Positions 45,569-56,074 of a stretch of DNA of 64,000 nucleotides are shown here, piece after piece. Origin of the DNA: Alphaproteobacteria bacterium (GTDB taxonomy: Bacteria > Pseudomonadota > Alphaproteobacteria > Micropepsales > Micropepsaceae). Numbering within the stretch: position 1 is the stretch's first letter; the number at the start of each line of letters is the position of its first letter. Made by a program: the position numbers and the translations under genes. Below the pieces are notes generated by a model. The model was given only the letters and a program-made list of their open reading frames with translations. It ran no database searches and had not been told where the DNA came from. Location: contig JACADY010000043.1 in NCBI GenBank assembly GCA_013389115.1, positions 17,731 through 81,730 of the forward strand. Direction: 5' to 3'.

Positions 45569-47689
45569 ATGATGCGGCAGTATGAGCTCGTCGAGCGCGT
45601 CAAATCCTATGACCCTGATGCCGATGAGGCGCTGCTCAATCGCGCCTATGTGTTCTCCATGAAGGCGCATGGAACGCAAACGCGCGCGTCGGGCGATCCT
45701 TATTTTTCCCACCCGCTCGAGGTTGCGGGGATCCTGACAGACCTCAAGCTCGATACCGCCTCGATCGTGACGGGACTCCTTCACGATACGATCGAGGACA
45801 CCGCCACAAGCTACGAAGACATCGAACGCAGTTTCGGGCCGGAGATCGCGCAGCTCGTCGATGGCGTAACGAAGCTCGGCAAGCTCGAATTGGTATCGGA
45901 GCGCACGAAGGACGCGGAGAATTTCCGCAAGCTCCTCCTTGCGATGTCGAACGATATTCGCGTGCTGCTCGTCAAACTTGCGGACCGCCTGCACAACATG
46001 CGCACGCTGAGCTTCATCCCGCGGCCGGAAAAGCGCCGGCGCATCGCCGAGGAGACGATGGAAATCTATGCGCCTCTGGCGGGGCGCATGGGTATGCAGG
46101 ACGTACGCGAGGAACTGGAAGACCTCGCCTTTAGCGAGCTCAATCCGGACGCCCGGGAATCGATCATCAAGCGCCTCGAATTCCTGCGCGCGGAATCGGG
46201 CGACCGGGTGACGAAGGTCACCGACACGATCAAGCCCACACTCGCCAACGAAGGCGTCGAAGCCTGGGTGACGGGGCGGCTCAAGCGGCCCTTCTCGATC
46301 TGGAAGAAGATGGAAGAGAAGAGCATCTCGTTCGAGCAGCTCTCCGATATTTTCGCATTCCGGATCGTCGTTGAAGATGTTCTTGACTGCTATCGCGCGC
46401 TCGGTGTTCTCCACACGCAATGGTCGACCGTGCCCGGGCGCTTCAAGGATTATATCTCGACACCCAAGCCGAACAATTACCGCTCGATCCACACGACCAT
46501 CATCGGCCCTGAGAAGTCGCGCGTCGAAATCCAGATCCGCACGAAGGAAATGGATGAAGTGGCCGAGCGCGGCGTCGCGGCGCACTGGGCCTATAAGGAC
46601 AAGACGCGCGGGACACTGCCGGGGAGCCCCTATGCGTGGCTGCGCTCGCTCGTCGACATGATCGAGCAGGGGGATGCGCCGGAAGAGTTTCTTGAACACA
46701 CGAAACTCGAACTCTTTCAGGATCAAGTCTTCTGCTTCACACCCAAAGGCGCACTCATCACGCTGCCGCGTGGCGCCACGCCGATCGATTTTGCCTATGC
46801 GGTGCATACGGAGCTGGGGAACACCTGTGTCGGTGCGAAGGTGAACGGACGGCACGCACCGCTGCGCACCGTCTTGCGCAATGGCGATGAGGTGCAGATC
46901 CTCACCTCAAAGGCGCAGGTGCCTTCGGCGGCCTGGGAGGGCTTCGTCGCAACCGGCAAGGCGCGCGCCGCGATCCGTCGCTTCATCCGCAATGCCCAGC
47001 GCGGCGAACATATCCGCCTTGGCCGCAGTATCCTTGAAAAGGCGATGGCGGATGATGGCGAAACCTATGCCGACAAGGCGATCGAAGGCGCGGTCAGGCG
47101 CTTCAAGATGGGCAAGGGCGAAGACCTGCTCGCCGCGGTGGGCAACGGCACGCTGAAGGCCATCGATGTCGTCGATGCCATATTCCCCGGCAAGAAGCGC
47201 GACCGGCGCCCCTCCGGCGATCGCGGGCAGCCGCAGAGCCGCATTCCGATCAAGGGCCTCATTCCAGGGCTTGCCTATCACATCGCGGCCTGCTGCCATC
47301 CGCTGCCCGGGGATCGCATCGTCGGCATCATGGAGCCGGGAAAGGGCGTCACCGTCCATACCATCGACTGCGATTCGCTCGAGGCTCACCAGCAGGAACC
47401 GGAATTGTGGCTCGATCTTGGATGGGAGGCGCATGCGAGCGAGGCGCAAATTTCCGTCGGACGGATCGTCGTCGATCTGAAAAATGAGCCTGGTGCATTG
47501 GCGCAGCTCACGCTGGCGATCGCCAAGGCGAATGGCAATATCAGCAATTTGCGGATCACCGAGCGCAATCCCGCCTTCTTTCAGTTCATCGTCGATATCG
47601 AGGTGAACGATGCCAAGCACCTCACCAACCTCATGTCGGCCCTGAGGGCTTCGCCGCTCGTTGCGAGCGTTGATCGCGTGAAGGGCTGA
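45569..47689 (+). CDS. Bifunctional (p)ppGpp synthetase/hydrolase Rsh
   Basis: About 706 residues. The HD hydrolase domain has the metal motif LLHDTIEDTATSYED. The synthetase domain has RFKDYISTPKPNNYRSIHTT. TGS (QVFCFTPKGALITLPRGATP) and a C-terminal ACT domain (LKNEPGALAQLTLAIAKANG) follow. Both catalytic sites look intact, as expected for the single long Rsh of alphaproteobacteria. The track opens at 45548; the tandem ATGs at 45569/45572 (MMRQYELVERV) match the usual N-terminus. Confidence 0.95.
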   Translation: MMRQYELVERVKSYDPDADEALLNRAYVFSMKAHGTQTRASGDPYFSHPLEVAGILTDLKLDTASIVTGLLHDTIEDTATSYEDIERSFGPEIAQLVDGVTKLGKLELVSERTKDAENFRKLLLAMSNDIRVLLVKLADRLHNMRTLSFIPRPEKRRRIAEETMEIYAPLAGRMGMQDVREELEDLAFSELNPDARESIIKRLEFLRAESGDRVTKVTDTIKPTLANEGVEAWVTGRLKRPFSIWKKMEEKSISFEQLSDIFAFRIVVEDVLDCYRALGVLHTQWSTVPGRFKDYISTPKPNNYRSIHTTIIGPEKSRVEIQIRTKEMDEVAERGVAAHWAYKDKTRGTLPGSPYAWLRSLVDMIEQGDAPEEFLEHTKLELFQDQVFCFTPKGALITLPRGATPIDFAYAVHTELGNTCVGAKVNGRHAPLRTVLRNGDEVQILTSKAQVPSAAWEGFVATGKARAAIRRFIRNAQRGEHIRLGRSILEKAMADDGETYADKAIEGAVRRFKMGKGEDLLAAVGNGTLKAIDVVDAIFPGKKRDRRPSGDRGQPQSRIPIKGLIPGLAYHIAACCHPLPGDRIVGIMEPGKGVTVHTIDCDSLEAHQQEPELWLDLGWEAHASEAQISVGRIVVDLKNEPGALAQLTLAIAKANGNISNLRITERNPAFFQFIVDIEVNDAKHLTNLMSALRASPLVASVDRVKG

Positions 47690-47691
47690 TC

Positions 47692-48252
47692 GTGGCGGAG
47701 GCGGCGCCCCTGGATGTAATCGCGCTCAGGCTTGTGCGGGTGTCGCAGCTCTTCAACGTGCTTGATCCAGCGCCCTTCCACGAAAAGGACCTCGACCCGG
47801 AGGCCGACCGCTTCATCTTCGAATGGGCGCAGGACATCGCCGATCGCCCCTTCCGGCTGCAGATCGAATTGCCACAGGCCGAACTCGAACAGCCGCTTTC
47901 GGGCTCGATCGAGGACGCCGTGCATCACCATTTTGCCGAACGCTATCGCTCGGAACGGCGCAAATTGCGGCACGAATTCTGGCGCGGCCGAATAAGCCTT
48001 CTCATCGGACTCTCGTTCCTTGCCGGCTGTCTCCTGCTGCGCCAGCTTGTGATCTCGCTGGGGCATGGGCCGGTCTATGAGATCCTCTCGGAGGGCTTGC
48101 TCATCATCGGGTGGGTCGCTATGTGGGGACCGGTTGAGATCTTTCTTTACGGCTGGTGGCCGATCGCTGGAAATTGCCGCCTGTTGTCGCGTCTTGCGGT
48201 GGTTCCCATCTCGCTTAAAATTTCTGGAACAACGAGGCCCGCAAATCCATGA
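47692..48252 (+). CDS. Hypothetical two-helix membrane protein
   Basis: 186 residues from a GTG two bases after the rsh stop. The N-terminal ~105 residues are soluble ([40 protein letters not shown]). Two hydrophobic helices follow ([40 protein letters not shown]). I recognise it only as a conserved-looking alphaproteobacterial protein of this locus. Its stop overlaps the pyrE start (ATGA), so translation is coupled between rsh and pyrE. Confidence 0.7.
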   Translation: MAEAAPLDVIALRLVRVSQLFNVLDPAPFHEKDLDPEADRFIFEWAQDIADRPFRLQIELPQAELEQPLSGSIEDAVHHHFAERYRSERRKLRHEFWRGRISLLIGLSFLAGCLLLRQLVISLGHGPVYEILSEGLLIIGWVAMWGPVEIFLYGWWPIAGNCRLLSRLAVVPISLKISGTTRPANP

Positions 48253-48857
48253 CGCCTGAACAAGTGCTGGGTGAGTTTCGCAAGAGTGGTGCGCTTCTCT
48301 CAGGGCATTTCATTCTCTCTTCCGGCCGGCACAGCGATACGTTCCTGCAAAAGGCGCTGGTCTTTCAGTATCCCAAGCGGACCGCAAAGCTCTGCAAGGC
48401 GTTGGCGGCCAAGATCCTTCAATCCGTGAAGGGACCCATCGATGCGATCGTGTCGCCCGCGGTCGGCGCGATCATCCCGGGTTATGAGCTTGCGCGCGCC
48501 ATGAACGTGCCGGCGCTCTATGTGGAGCGCGAGGACGGTCAGTTTCATCTCCGGCGGGGCTTCACCCTTGAAAAAGGCGCGCGCGTGCTCGTCATGGAGG
48601 ACATCGTCACGACTGGCCTCTCCTCACGCGAATGCATCGAGGCGATCAAGGCGACGGGCGCCAAGGTCGTCGCGGCCGCATGCCTCATCGACCGGTCGGG
48701 GGGGAAGGCGAGACTGGGCGTGAAGCTGATTTCACTCGCCCGGCTCAGCTTGCCAAGCTGGGAGGCCAACAAGTTGCCCGCGCATCTCAAAGATATTCCG
48801 GCCGTGAAGCCGGGCAGTCGCCATCTGACTGGCGATATGGTGGGGAGGCCGGCATGA
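48249..48857 (+). CDS. pyrE: Orotate phosphoribosyltransferase
   Basis: 202 residues: [20 protein letters not shown] for orotate/PRPP contacts, [16 protein letters not shown], and the PRPP loop [16 protein letters not shown]. It converts orotate and PRPP to OMP. ATGA overlaps join it to the membrane protein upstream and to pdxJ downstream. It lies far from the pyrB/pyrC-like pair. Confidence 0.95.
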   Translation: MTPEQVLGEFRKSGALLSGHFILSSGRHSDTFLQKALVFQYPKRTAKLCKALAAKILQSVKGPIDAIVSPAVGAIIPGYELARAMNVPALYVEREDGQFHLRRGFTLEKGARVLVMEDIVTTGLSSRECIEAIKATGAKVVAAACLIDRSGGKARLGVKLISLARLSLPSWEANKLPAHLKDIPAVKPGSRHLTGDMVGRPA

Positions 48858-49612
48858 GTTTTCCCCCCGCCTTGCGGCTCGGCGTCAATATCGACCATGT
48901 CGCGACGATCAGGAACGCGCGGGGTGGGCGGCATCCGGATCCCTTGCGGGCGGCTCTCATGGCCGCCGAGGCCGGCGCGGACGGCATTACGGCCCATTTG
49001 CGCGAGGATCGGCGCCACATCTCTGATGAGGACATCGCCAAGCTCGCGCGGGAAATCGACCGGCCGCTCAACCTTGAAATGGCGGCGACGGAGGAGATGC
49101 TGCGCATCGCTCTTCAGGCCAAGCCGCACGCCGTCTGCCTCGTGCCCGAGCGGCGCGAGGAGCGCACGACCGAGGGCGGGCTCGATGCCTCTGGACAGCA
49201 CAATCACCTCGCGCCGTTCATCCGCGCCTTGCGCGAGGCAGACATTCGCGTCTCGCTGTTCATCGAAGCCAATCCCGTTCAGCTTGACGCCGCAAAGGCG
49301 CTCGGCGCGCAAGTTGTCGAGCTTCACACGGGTGCCTACTGCGAGGCTGCGGCCCATGGTCAAATTCAGGAGCGGGACGCGGCTCTTGCCCGTATCGTCG
49401 CGGCGGCCGGGCGTGCGGCGGCGCTTGGGCTTGAGGTCCATGCGGGACATGGGCTCTCCTATGACACGGTGCAGCCGATCGCTGCCATTGGGCAGATCGT
49501 CGAGCTCAATATCGGGCACTTCATCATCGGCGAGGCGATCTTCACCGGGCTCAAACCCGCCATCGAACAAATGCGCCGGCTGATGGATGAGGCGCGGGCC
49601 GGGGTCACATGA
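48854..49612 (+). CDS. pdxJ: Pyridoxine 5'-phosphate synthase
   Basis: 252 residues from the ATG that overlaps the pyrE stop. TIM barrel with [36 protein letters not shown] and [16 protein letters not shown] motifs. It condenses 1-deoxyxylulose 5-phosphate with 3-amino-2-oxopropyl phosphate to give pyridoxine phosphate. pdxJ next to acpS is a conserved proteobacterial arrangement. Confidence 0.96.
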   Translation: MSFPPALRLGVNIDHVATIRNARGGRHPDPLRAALMAAEAGADGITAHLREDRRHISDEDIAKLAREIDRPLNLEMAATEEMLRIALQAKPHAVCLVPERREERTTEGGLDASGQHNHLAPFIRALREADIRVSLFIEANPVQLDAAKALGAQVVELHTGAYCEAAAHGQIQERDAALARIVAAAGRAAALGLEVHAGHGLSYDTVQPIAAIGQIVELNIGHFIIGEAIFTGLKPAIEQMRRLMDEARAGVT

Positions 49613-50028
49613 TCATCGGGATCGGCAGCGATCTCATCGACATCAGGCGGGTGGAAAAGACGCTTGAGCGCTTTGGTTCTCGCTTCATCAACCGTATTTT
49701 CACGGAAACGGAACGGGCAAAGTCCGAAGGGCGGCGGCTGCGCGCGGCCAGCTATGCCAAGCGGTTTGCCGCAAAGGAAGCCTGTTCCAAGGCCCTCGGA
49801 ACGGGGTTCCGCAGGGGCGTCTTCTGGCGCGACATGGGGGTCATCAATCTCAAATCTGGCAAGCCGACCATGGCGTTAACGGGCGGGGCCTTCATCCGGC
49901 TGCAGGAGCTGACGCCGCCTGGCATGACGGCGCAGATCGATCTTTCGATCACGGATGATTTTCCCCTCGCGCAGGCCATCGTTATCATTTCGGCCGTTGC
50001 CGCGATGCCACCCCTCTCGCGCCATTGA
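49609..50028 (+). CDS. acpS: Holo-[acyl-carrier-protein] synthase
   Basis: 139 residues. It has [20 protein letters not shown] with the metal-binding Asp, and [15 protein letters not shown] with the catalytic Lys/Glu pair. It transfers phosphopantetheine from CoA to acyl carrier protein. ATGA overlap with pdxJ. A gap of about 100 bases separates it from lepB. Confidence 0.96.
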   Translation: MIIGIGSDLIDIRRVEKTLERFGSRFINRIFTETERAKSEGRRLRAASYAKRFAAKEACSKALGTGFRRGVFWRDMGVINLKSGKPTMALTGGAFIRLQELTPPGMTAQIDLSITDDFPLAQAIVIISAVAAMPPLSRH

Positions 50029-50128
50029 GGTAACGGAGTTTTCATTGGCTTGACTCAGCTTGCGAGCGAAGATTTCCATCGACCAATGGTTAGGGCCCGA
50101 TCCCCGCGGCCCCACGAGTGGATCGGCG

Positions 50129-50926
50129 ATGTCACAGGGTCCTGAAATACCGGCTGCCAGCGAGGCAACCGTCCATCATCCGCACTGGCAGGAGACCGCC
50201 AGGGAGCTGATCAAGACGATCGCCATCGCGCTTGGCATTGCGCTCGTCATCCGCACCTTCCTGTTCCAGCCGTTCAACATCCCCTCGGGGTCGATGGAAG
50301 ACACGCTGCTCGTTGGCGATTATCTGTTCGTCTCGAAATACACCTATGGCTATAGCCGCCATTCCTTCCCCTATAGTCTCGCGCCGTTCGAGGGGCGCGT
50401 CTTTGGCAGCGCGCCCAAGCGGGGAGACGTCGTCGTCTTCCGCCTGCCGTCCAATACGCAAGTCGATTACATCAAGCGCGTGATCGGGCTGCCCGGCGAC
50501 CGGATCCAGATGCGTGAGGGTATCCTCTACATCAACGATGAGGCGGCAAAGGTCGAGCAGGTCGGCGAATATGTGAAGCGGGGGGCGCAGGGCCAGGTGG
50601 TCCAGCGCGTCGCCAAGTATCGTGAGACCCTGCCGGACGGATTTACCCACTATATTCTTGAAATCTCTTCCCACTCCCCGACCGACAACACGCGCGAGTT
50701 CGTGGTTCCGACTGGCCACTACTTCATGATGGGCGACAATCGGGACGATTCGACCGACAGCCGGGTGTCACCGGAGCGGGACGGCGTCGGCTTCGTTCCT
50801 GCCGAAAACCTTGTCGGGCGGGCAGAAATCATATTCTTCTCCACCAATGGCAATGCGCGTCTCTGGGAAATCTGGAAGTGGCCGTGGGCGATCCGCTACG
50901 ACCGGCTCTTCACAGGCGTCGAGTGA
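50129..50926 (+). CDS. lepB: Signal peptidase I
   Basis: 265 residues from the ATG at 50129 (the track starts at 50060 in non-coding sequence). One N-terminal membrane helix (LIKTIAIALGIALVIRTFLF) precedes the catalytic Ser in NIPSGSMEDTLL and the Lys in VDYIKRVIGLPGDR. A C-terminal box GDNRDDSTDSR is present. It removes leader peptides from exported proteins. The rnc start is eight bases after its stop. Confidence 0.94.
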   Translation: MSQGPEIPAASEATVHHPHWQETARELIKTIAIALGIALVIRTFLFQPFNIPSGSMEDTLLVGDYLFVSKYTYGYSRHSFPYSLAPFEGRVFGSAPKRGDVVVFRLPSNTQVDYIKRVIGLPGDRIQMREGILYINDEAAKVEQVGEYVKRGAQGQVVQRVAKYRETLPDGFTHYILEISSHSPTDNTREFVVPTGHYFMMGDNRDDSTDSRVSPERDGVGFVPAENLVGRAEIIFFSTNGNARLWEIWKWPWAIRYDRLFTGVE

Positions 50927-50933
50927 CCCTTCA

Positions 50934-51614
50934 GTGCTGAAGGCGCTCGAAGCGCGCCTTGGCCACACATTCTCAGATCCTGACCGTCTTGCGGTCGCAC
51001 TCACCCATGCCAGCCTCGGCGGCGAGGTGACGTATGAGCGCATGGAGTTTCTGGGCGATCGGGTGCTGGGGCTCCTCATCGCTGAAATCCTGCTCGAGCG
51101 CGACACGCAGGCCAGCGAAGGCGCGCTGGCGCCGCGGCTCAACGCACTCGTTCGCAAGGAAACCTGCGCCCGCGTTGCACGCGAGACGGGCATCGCCGAG
51201 GCGGTCCGCGTTTCGGGCTCCGAGCGCGATCCTGCTGGCCCCAAGACCGAGAATGTCCTTGCCGATGCGTGTGAAGCCGTGATCGCGGCCCTCTATCTCG
51301 ATGGTGGGCTCGGCGCGGCACGCCACTTCGTGCGCGAGGCCTGGCACGGCATTCTTCAGGAAGTCCAGGCGGATATGCGCGACCCCAAGACCTTGCTGCA
51401 GGAATGGTCGCAAGGGCGCGAGGGCGGCGCGCGCGGGACGCCCGTCTACACGATGACCGGCCGATCGGGCCCCGATCATGCCCCCGTTTTCACGGTCGAG
51501 GTCTCTCTCCCCGGGCTGCCAGTTGCGCAGGGCCGGGGCCGGTCAAAGCGGGAGGCCGAACAGGATGCCGCGCGCGCGCTCCTTGCGTCCACCGCAAAGA
51601 AGCCCCAAACCTAG
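50934..51614 (+). CDS. rnc: Ribonuclease III
   Basis: 226 residues from a GTG at 50934, just after the lepB stop; the track start at 50811 lies inside lepB. The catalytic signature is TYERMEFLGDRVLGLLIAE, the second acidic site is VLADACEAVIAALYLDGG, and a C-terminal dsRNA-binding domain ends in GRGRSKREAEQDAARALL. It processes rRNA precursors and cuts double-stranded RNA. Adjacent to era, as in most proteobacteria. Confidence 0.95.
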   Translation: MLKALEARLGHTFSDPDRLAVALTHASLGGEVTYERMEFLGDRVLGLLIAEILLERDTQASEGALAPRLNALVRKETCARVARETGIAEAVRVSGSERDPAGPKTENVLADACEAVIAALYLDGGLGAARHFVREAWHGILQEVQADMRDPKTLLQEWSQGREGGARGTPVYTMTGRSGPDHAPVFTVEVSLPGLPVAQGRGRSKREAEQDAARALLASTAKKPQT

Positions 51615-51618
51615 ATAC

Positions 51619-52560
51619 ATGAGCGACAACACAGCGACGCGATGCGGATTTGCCGCCATCATCGGCGCCCCCAACGCGGGCAAGTCGACCCTCGTCAACC
51701 GGCTTACCGGCACCAAGGTTTCGATCGTCAGCCCCAAGGTGCAGACGACGCGCACCCGCGTGCGCGGCATCATGATGGCTGGCGAGGCGCAGGCCGTGCT
51801 CGTCGATACGCCCGGCATTTTCGCACCCAAGCGCAAGCTCGATGAGGCGATGGTGAGCGCGGCGTTGGAAGGCGCAAGCGAGGCCGATGTCACCGTGCTC
51901 GTCGTCGATGCCGCCTCGCTCGCGGCGCATTCGGGTGGCCGGGCGGCGGAGGAGACACGCGCCATCATCGCCAAGCTCAAGGAGAGCAAACGCGACATCC
52001 TGCTCGTGCTCAACAAGATTGATCTGATGAAGCCGCCACAGCTTCTGGCGCTCGCGGCCGACTTGAACGCGTCCAACATCTTTGTTGAGACCTTCATGGT
52101 CTCGGCCGAGACGAGCGATGGCGTCGCAGCGCTGTCGCAGGCCATCGCGCGGCGGATGCCGCTTGGTCCCTGGCTCTATCCGCCCGATCAGGCGGCGGAT
52201 CTGCCGCAGCGGCTGCTTGCGGCGGAGATCACGCGGGAAAAGCTTTTCCTGCGCCTGCACGATGAACTGCCCTATGCCTCCACGGTCGAAACCGATTCCT
52301 GGTCTCAGCAGAAGGATGGCTCGGCGCGGATCGAGCAGACGATCTTCGTTGAGCGCGACAGCCAGAAGGCCATCGTGATCGGGAAGGGCGGTCAAAGCCT
52401 GAAGCAGATTGGCGCGAGCGCACGGGTCGAGATGACTTCCTTGTTCGGGCATCCGGTGCATCTCTTCCTCTTTGTGAAGGTGCGGCCGAACTGGGCGGAG
52501 GAGCCGGCGCGTTTCCGCGAGATGGGCCTTGCCTTCCCCAAGGCGCCACGGCGCGGCTGA
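51619..52560 (+). CDS. era: GTPase Era
   Basis: 313 residues. G1 is IIGAPNAGKSTLVNRLTG, G3 is LVDTPGIF, G4 is VLNKIDLM. A C-terminal KH domain (IVIGKGGQSLKQIGASARVE) binds the 3' end of 16S rRNA during 30S maturation. The ATG at 51619 follows the rnc stop by four bases; the longer track ORF is inside rnc. Confidence 0.96.
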   Translation: MSDNTATRCGFAAIIGAPNAGKSTLVNRLTGTKVSIVSPKVQTTRTRVRGIMMAGEAQAVLVDTPGIFAPKRKLDEAMVSAALEGASEADVTVLVVDAASLAAHSGGRAAEETRAIIAKLKESKRDILLVLNKIDLMKPPQLLALAADLNASNIFVETFMVSAETSDGVAALSQAIARRMPLGPWLYPPDQAADLPQRLLAAEITREKLFLRLHDELPYASTVETDSWSQQKDGSARIEQTIFVERDSQKAIVIGKGGQSLKQIGASARVEMTSLFGHPVHLFLFVKVRPNWAEEPARFREMGLAFPKAPRRG

Positions 52561-52561
52561 C

Positions 52562-53317
52562 ATGGAGTGGCAGGACAACGCCCTCATCCTTTCGGTGCGG
52601 CCGTTTCAGGAGACGGGCGTCATTCTCGAACTCATGTCGCGCCTGCATGGCCGGCATCTGGGCCTGGTGCGCGGCGGCGTTGGACGTGCGCTGCGGGGTG
52701 TGCTTCAGCCCGGCAATGGCGTCATGGCCTCCTGGCGGGCAAGGCTTGCCGATCAGCTTGGATCCTTCCAGGTCGAACTGACAGAGGAACGGGCGTCCGA
52801 CTTCCTGCACTCGCCGCTGCTGCTGGCGGGGCTGCAATCGGCTGCTTGCGTGCTTTCAGGCGCGCTGCCCGAGCGGGAGGCGCATGAGCCGGCCTATCTC
52901 GGCCTCACCGCTCTTCTCGATGCGGCGCGGGTGACGCGCGAATCCGATTGGGCCGGACTCTATGTGATGTGGGAGATGGGGCTCTTGTCGGAACTGGGCT
53001 TCGGGCTTGATCTGTCGCGCTGTACGGTCACGGGAGCGATGGATGATCTGACGCATGTCTCGCCGCGCACCGGGCGGGCCGTGTCGCGCGCGGCGGCGGC
53101 CCCTTATGCGGAGAAGCTGCTGAGGCTGCCCGCCTTTCTGCTGGGGCGGCAGGCCGGCGAGATCACCCCCGGCGACATCAGGGACGGATTGATGCTGACC
53201 GGTCATTTCCTCGAGCGCCATGTGCTGTGGCCGCATGAAAAACCACTGCCGCCCGTGCGGGCACGGCTTGCCGAGCTTGCCGCGGCAGGACCAGCGCCGG
53301 GTGCCGAATCGCGTTAG
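52562..53317 (+). CDS. recO: DNA repair protein RecO
   Basis: 251 residues: an N-terminal OB fold (MEWQDNALILSVRPFQETGV; HGRHLGLVRGGVGRALRG) and a helical C-terminal domain with GLLSELGFGLDLSRCTVTG. It helps load RecA in the RecF pathway. The four-cysteine zinc site known in some RecO proteins is not evident. The ATG is one base after the era stop. Confidence 0.92.
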   Translation: MEWQDNALILSVRPFQETGVILELMSRLHGRHLGLVRGGVGRALRGVLQPGNGVMASWRARLADQLGSFQVELTEERASDFLHSPLLLAGLQSAACVLSGALPEREAHEPAYLGLTALLDAARVTRESDWAGLYVMWEMGLLSELGFGLDLSRCTVTGAMDDLTHVSPRTGRAVSRAAAAPYAEKLLRLPAFLLGRQAGEITPGDIRDGLMLTGHFLERHVLWPHEKPLPPVRARLAELAAAGPAPGAESR

Positions 53318-53329
53318 GACACGGGTACC

Positions 53330-55561
53330 ATGACGAAACTGCCGACACCCCCCAAAGACGACGACATTCGCGATGAGCCGCTGGCTGGCGCCTTGGGCGA
53401 GCGCTATCTCGCCTATGCGCTCTCAACGATCATGCACCGGGCGCTGCCCGATGTGCGCGATGGGCTGAAGCCCGTGCAGCGGCGGATCATCCACGCGATG
53501 CGCGTGCTGGGGCTTGATCCCAACACCGCCTTCAAGAAATGCGCGCGGGTCGTCGGCGATGTGATCGGCAAGTTCCACCCCCATGGCGATAGCGCCGTCT
53601 ATGACGCGCTTGTCCGCCTTGCGCAGGATTTCGCGCAGCGTTATCCGCTGATCGAGGGTCAGGGCAATTTCGGCAATATCGACGGCGATAACGCCGCCGC
53701 CTATCGCTACACCGAAGCGCGGATGACGGTGCCGGCGACGCTTCTGCTCGAGGGGCTCGATGAAGACGCGGTCGATTTCAAGGCCACCTACAATGGCGAA
53801 GAGGAAGAGCCCGTCGTCCTTCCTGCCGGCTTTCCCAATCTGCTCGCCAATGGCGTGACGGGCATCGCCGTCGGTATGGCAACCAGCATTCCGCCGCATA
53901 ATGTGGCGGAAATCTGCGAGGCGCTGCTGCACCTCATCAAGACGCCCAACGCGCGCGATGAGACGCTGCTGCAATACGTCAAAGGCCCCGATTTTCCAAC
54001 GGGCGGCCTCATCGTCGAGACGCCAGAGGCGATCGCGGAGGCCTATCGAACTGGAAAGGGCGGGTTCCGCGTGCGGGCGCGCTGGTCGCGGGAAGAGGCG
54101 GGGGCGCGCGGGGGCTATCAGATCGTCGTCACCGAGATTCCCTATCAGGTGCAGAAATCAAAGCTGATCGAGCGGATCGCAATGCTGATCATCGAGAAGA
54201 AGGTTCCGCTTCTCGATGACGTGCGCGATGAATCGGCCGAGGACGTTCGGATCGTGCTCGTGCCCAAGTCGCGCAATGTCGAGGCTGAAGTGCTGATGGA
54301 GCAATTGTTCCGGCTGTCCGAACTCGAAGTGCGCTTCGCGCTCAACATGAACGTGCTCGATGGCGGTATCAATCCACGCGTCATGAGCTTGAAAGAGGTC
54401 TTGCGCGCCTATCTTGATCACCGGCGCGAGGTGCTGGGACGGCGCTCGCGGTTCCAGCTGCAGAAGATCGAGCGGCGGATCGAGGTGCTGGAGGGCTATC
54501 TCGCCGTCTATCTCAACCTCGATAAGGTGATCAAAATCATCCGGGAGGAGGATGAGCCCAAGCCCAAGCTGATGGCCGCGTTCACGCTGAGCGAGGTGCA
54601 GGCCGAAGCCATTCTCAACATGCGTCTTCGCTCCTTGCGCAAGCTTGAGGAGATGGAGATCCGAAAGGAGCATGCGGGGCAGAAGAAGGATGCGGCGGCC
54701 CTTCGCAAGCTGCTCGGATCGGACGAGCTGCAATGGGAGAAGATCAGCGGTGAAGTCAGGGCCTTGCGCGACCAGTTCGGACCCAAGACCGCGCTTGGCA
54801 AGCGCCGCTCGGTGCTCGGCACCGCGCCCGCGATCGAGGACGTGCCGCTCGAGGCCATGATCGAGAAGGAGCCGATCACCGTCATCTGCTCGCAAAAGGG
54901 CTGGATCCGCGCGATGAAGGGTCATCGCGATCCGGCCGAAGAGGTCTCCTACAAGGAAGGCGATAGGGGCAAATTCTGGATCAGGGCCGAGACGAGCGAC
55001 AAGCTGGTGCTGTTCGCCACCAATGGCCGCTTCTATACGCTTGATTGCAGCAAACTGCCCGGCGGGCGCGGCATGGGCGAGCCCGTGCGGCTGATGATCG
55101 ATCTTACGGAAGAGGACGACATCGTCGATCTTTTCGTGCATCAGCCGGGGCGTGAGCTGCTCGTCGCCTCGACGACTGGACACGGCTTCCGCGTGCCGGA
55201 GGAGGAGGTGCTCGCATCCAAGCGGGGCGGCAAGCAGATCGTCTCGGTTCCCGATGGGGCGGAGGCCTGTGTCTGTGCGCCCGTGCTTGGCGATCATGTC
55301 GCGCTTATCGGCGACAATCGCAAGCTGCTCATCTTCAAACTGTCCGATGTGCCGCAAATGGCCAAGGGTAAGGGCGTCTTGCTGCAGCGCTATAAGGATG
55401 GCGGGCTTTGCGATGCCAAATGCTTTGCGATGGCGGAGGGGTTGAGAGATCCCAACGGGCGCACGTGGGCAAAGGCCGATCTTGCCGAATGTATCGGCGC
55501 GCGCGGTCAAACGGGCCGGCTTGCGCCCAAGGGATTCCCGAAGAACAACCGCCTGAAGTGA
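53330..55561 (+). CDS. parC: DNA topoisomerase IV subunit A
   Basis: 743 residues. It has a winged helix with [20 protein letters not shown], and the active-site Tyr in [13 protein letters not shown] coiled-coil tower ([20 protein letters not shown]) and a shortened C-terminal beta-pinwheel follow. It decatenates daughter chromosomes with ParE, which is not in the window. ParC rather than GyrA is supported by the N-terminus ([20 protein letters not shown]), the lack of a clear GyrA box, and its place after recO. Confidence 0.93.
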   Translation: MTKLPTPPKDDDIRDEPLAGALGERYLAYALSTIMHRALPDVRDGLKPVQRRIIHAMRVLGLDPNTAFKKCARVVGDVIGKFHPHGDSAVYDALVRLAQDFAQRYPLIEGQGNFGNIDGDNAAAYRYTEARMTVPATLLLEGLDEDAVDFKATYNGEEEEPVVLPAGFPNLLANGVTGIAVGMATSIPPHNVAEICEALLHLIKTPNARDETLLQYVKGPDFPTGGLIVETPEAIAEAYRTGKGGFRVRARWSREEAGARGGYQIVVTEIPYQVQKSKLIERIAMLIIEKKVPLLDDVRDESAEDVRIVLVPKSRNVEAEVLMEQLFRLSELEVRFALNMNVLDGGINPRVMSLKEVLRAYLDHRREVLGRRSRFQLQKIERRIEVLEGYLAVYLNLDKVIKIIREEDEPKPKLMAAFTLSEVQAEAILNMRLRSLRKLEEMEIRKEHAGQKKDAAALRKLLGSDELQWEKISGEVRALRDQFGPKTALGKRRSVLGTAPAIEDVPLEAMIEKEPITVICSQKGWIRAMKGHRDPAEEVSYKEGDRGKFWIRAETSDKLVLFATNGRFYTLDCSKLPGGRGMGEPVRLMIDLTEEDDIVDLFVHQPGRELLVASTTGHGFRVPEEEVLASKRGGKQIVSVPDGAEACVCAPVLGDHVALIGDNRKLLIFKLSDVPQMAKGKGVLLQRYKDGGLCDAKCFAMAEGLRDPNGRTWAKADLAECIGARGQTGRLAPKGFPKNNRLK

Positions 55562-55565
55562 GACG

Positions 55566-56072
55566 TCAAGGCGCTGCCACGGTGAAGGTGTGGGCGCCTT
55601 GGGTGCCCCAGTATTCGACGCGCAGCTCATACGTGCCAGCCGAGAAGCGGCGGGCATCGAGGGGGAGGGTGAACTCCTCCGATGTCTGCCGGCCCGGATC
55701 CAATGTCGCAATCATGGGAACGGCGGCGCAGTCTTCCTTCTCAAGCTTGCCTTGCACGAAGCGGCCGTCGCCCGGGGTGATGACAAGCCAGCGGAAGATG
55801 CGGCAGGGATCGGCGATGTTCAGGTCCACTGGCACGCGGGACTGATTGAGAAGCGTCACCTTAAGGGTCAGCGGCATCTCGCCCTCAGCCGGCAGCGTGA
55901 GGGATGCCGGGGCCTCGATGAGCACCTTCACCTTGTCCTCGCCGATGCTCTCGGGGTTGTAGGATACATACCATGCGATGCTGGCGACAATGCCGAACAC
56001 CATGACGATGCGGATCAGGGCCTGGCGCCAGTCGTTCTGGGCGGAGGGTGTGGGATCAGAGTTTCCTGGCAT
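55566..56072 (-). CDS. Membrane-anchored extracytoplasmic beta-domain protein
   Basis: 168 residues from the ATG at 56072; the longer track ORF reads through dctM antisense. One N-terminal helix (LIRIVMVFGIVASIAWYVSY) anchors a periplasmic domain of Ig-like strands: LKVTLLNQSRVPVDLNI, then TFTVAAP at the end. It has a conserved-looking Cys pair (DPCRIF and KEDCAA). Family not recognised. It starts two bases after the TRAP large-subunit stop, so it is part of that operon. Confidence 0.7.
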   Translation of the reverse strand: MPGNSDPTPSAQNDWRQALIRIVMVFGIVASIAWYVSYNPESIGEDKVKVLIEAPASLTLPAEGEMPLTLKVTLLNQSRVPVDLNIADPCRIFRWLVITPGDGRFVQGKLEKEDCAAVPMIATLDPGRQTSEEFTLPLDARRFSAGTYELRVEYWGTQGAHTFTVAAP

Positions 56073-56074
56073 TT

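Noticed and set aside
45179-46855. 558-codon minus-strand ORF opposite rpoZ and rsh
   Set aside because: Shadow frame; rsh has complete domains on the other strand.
54158-55711. 517-codon minus-strand ORF opposite parC
   Set aside because: Shadow frame of parC, no recognisable domain.
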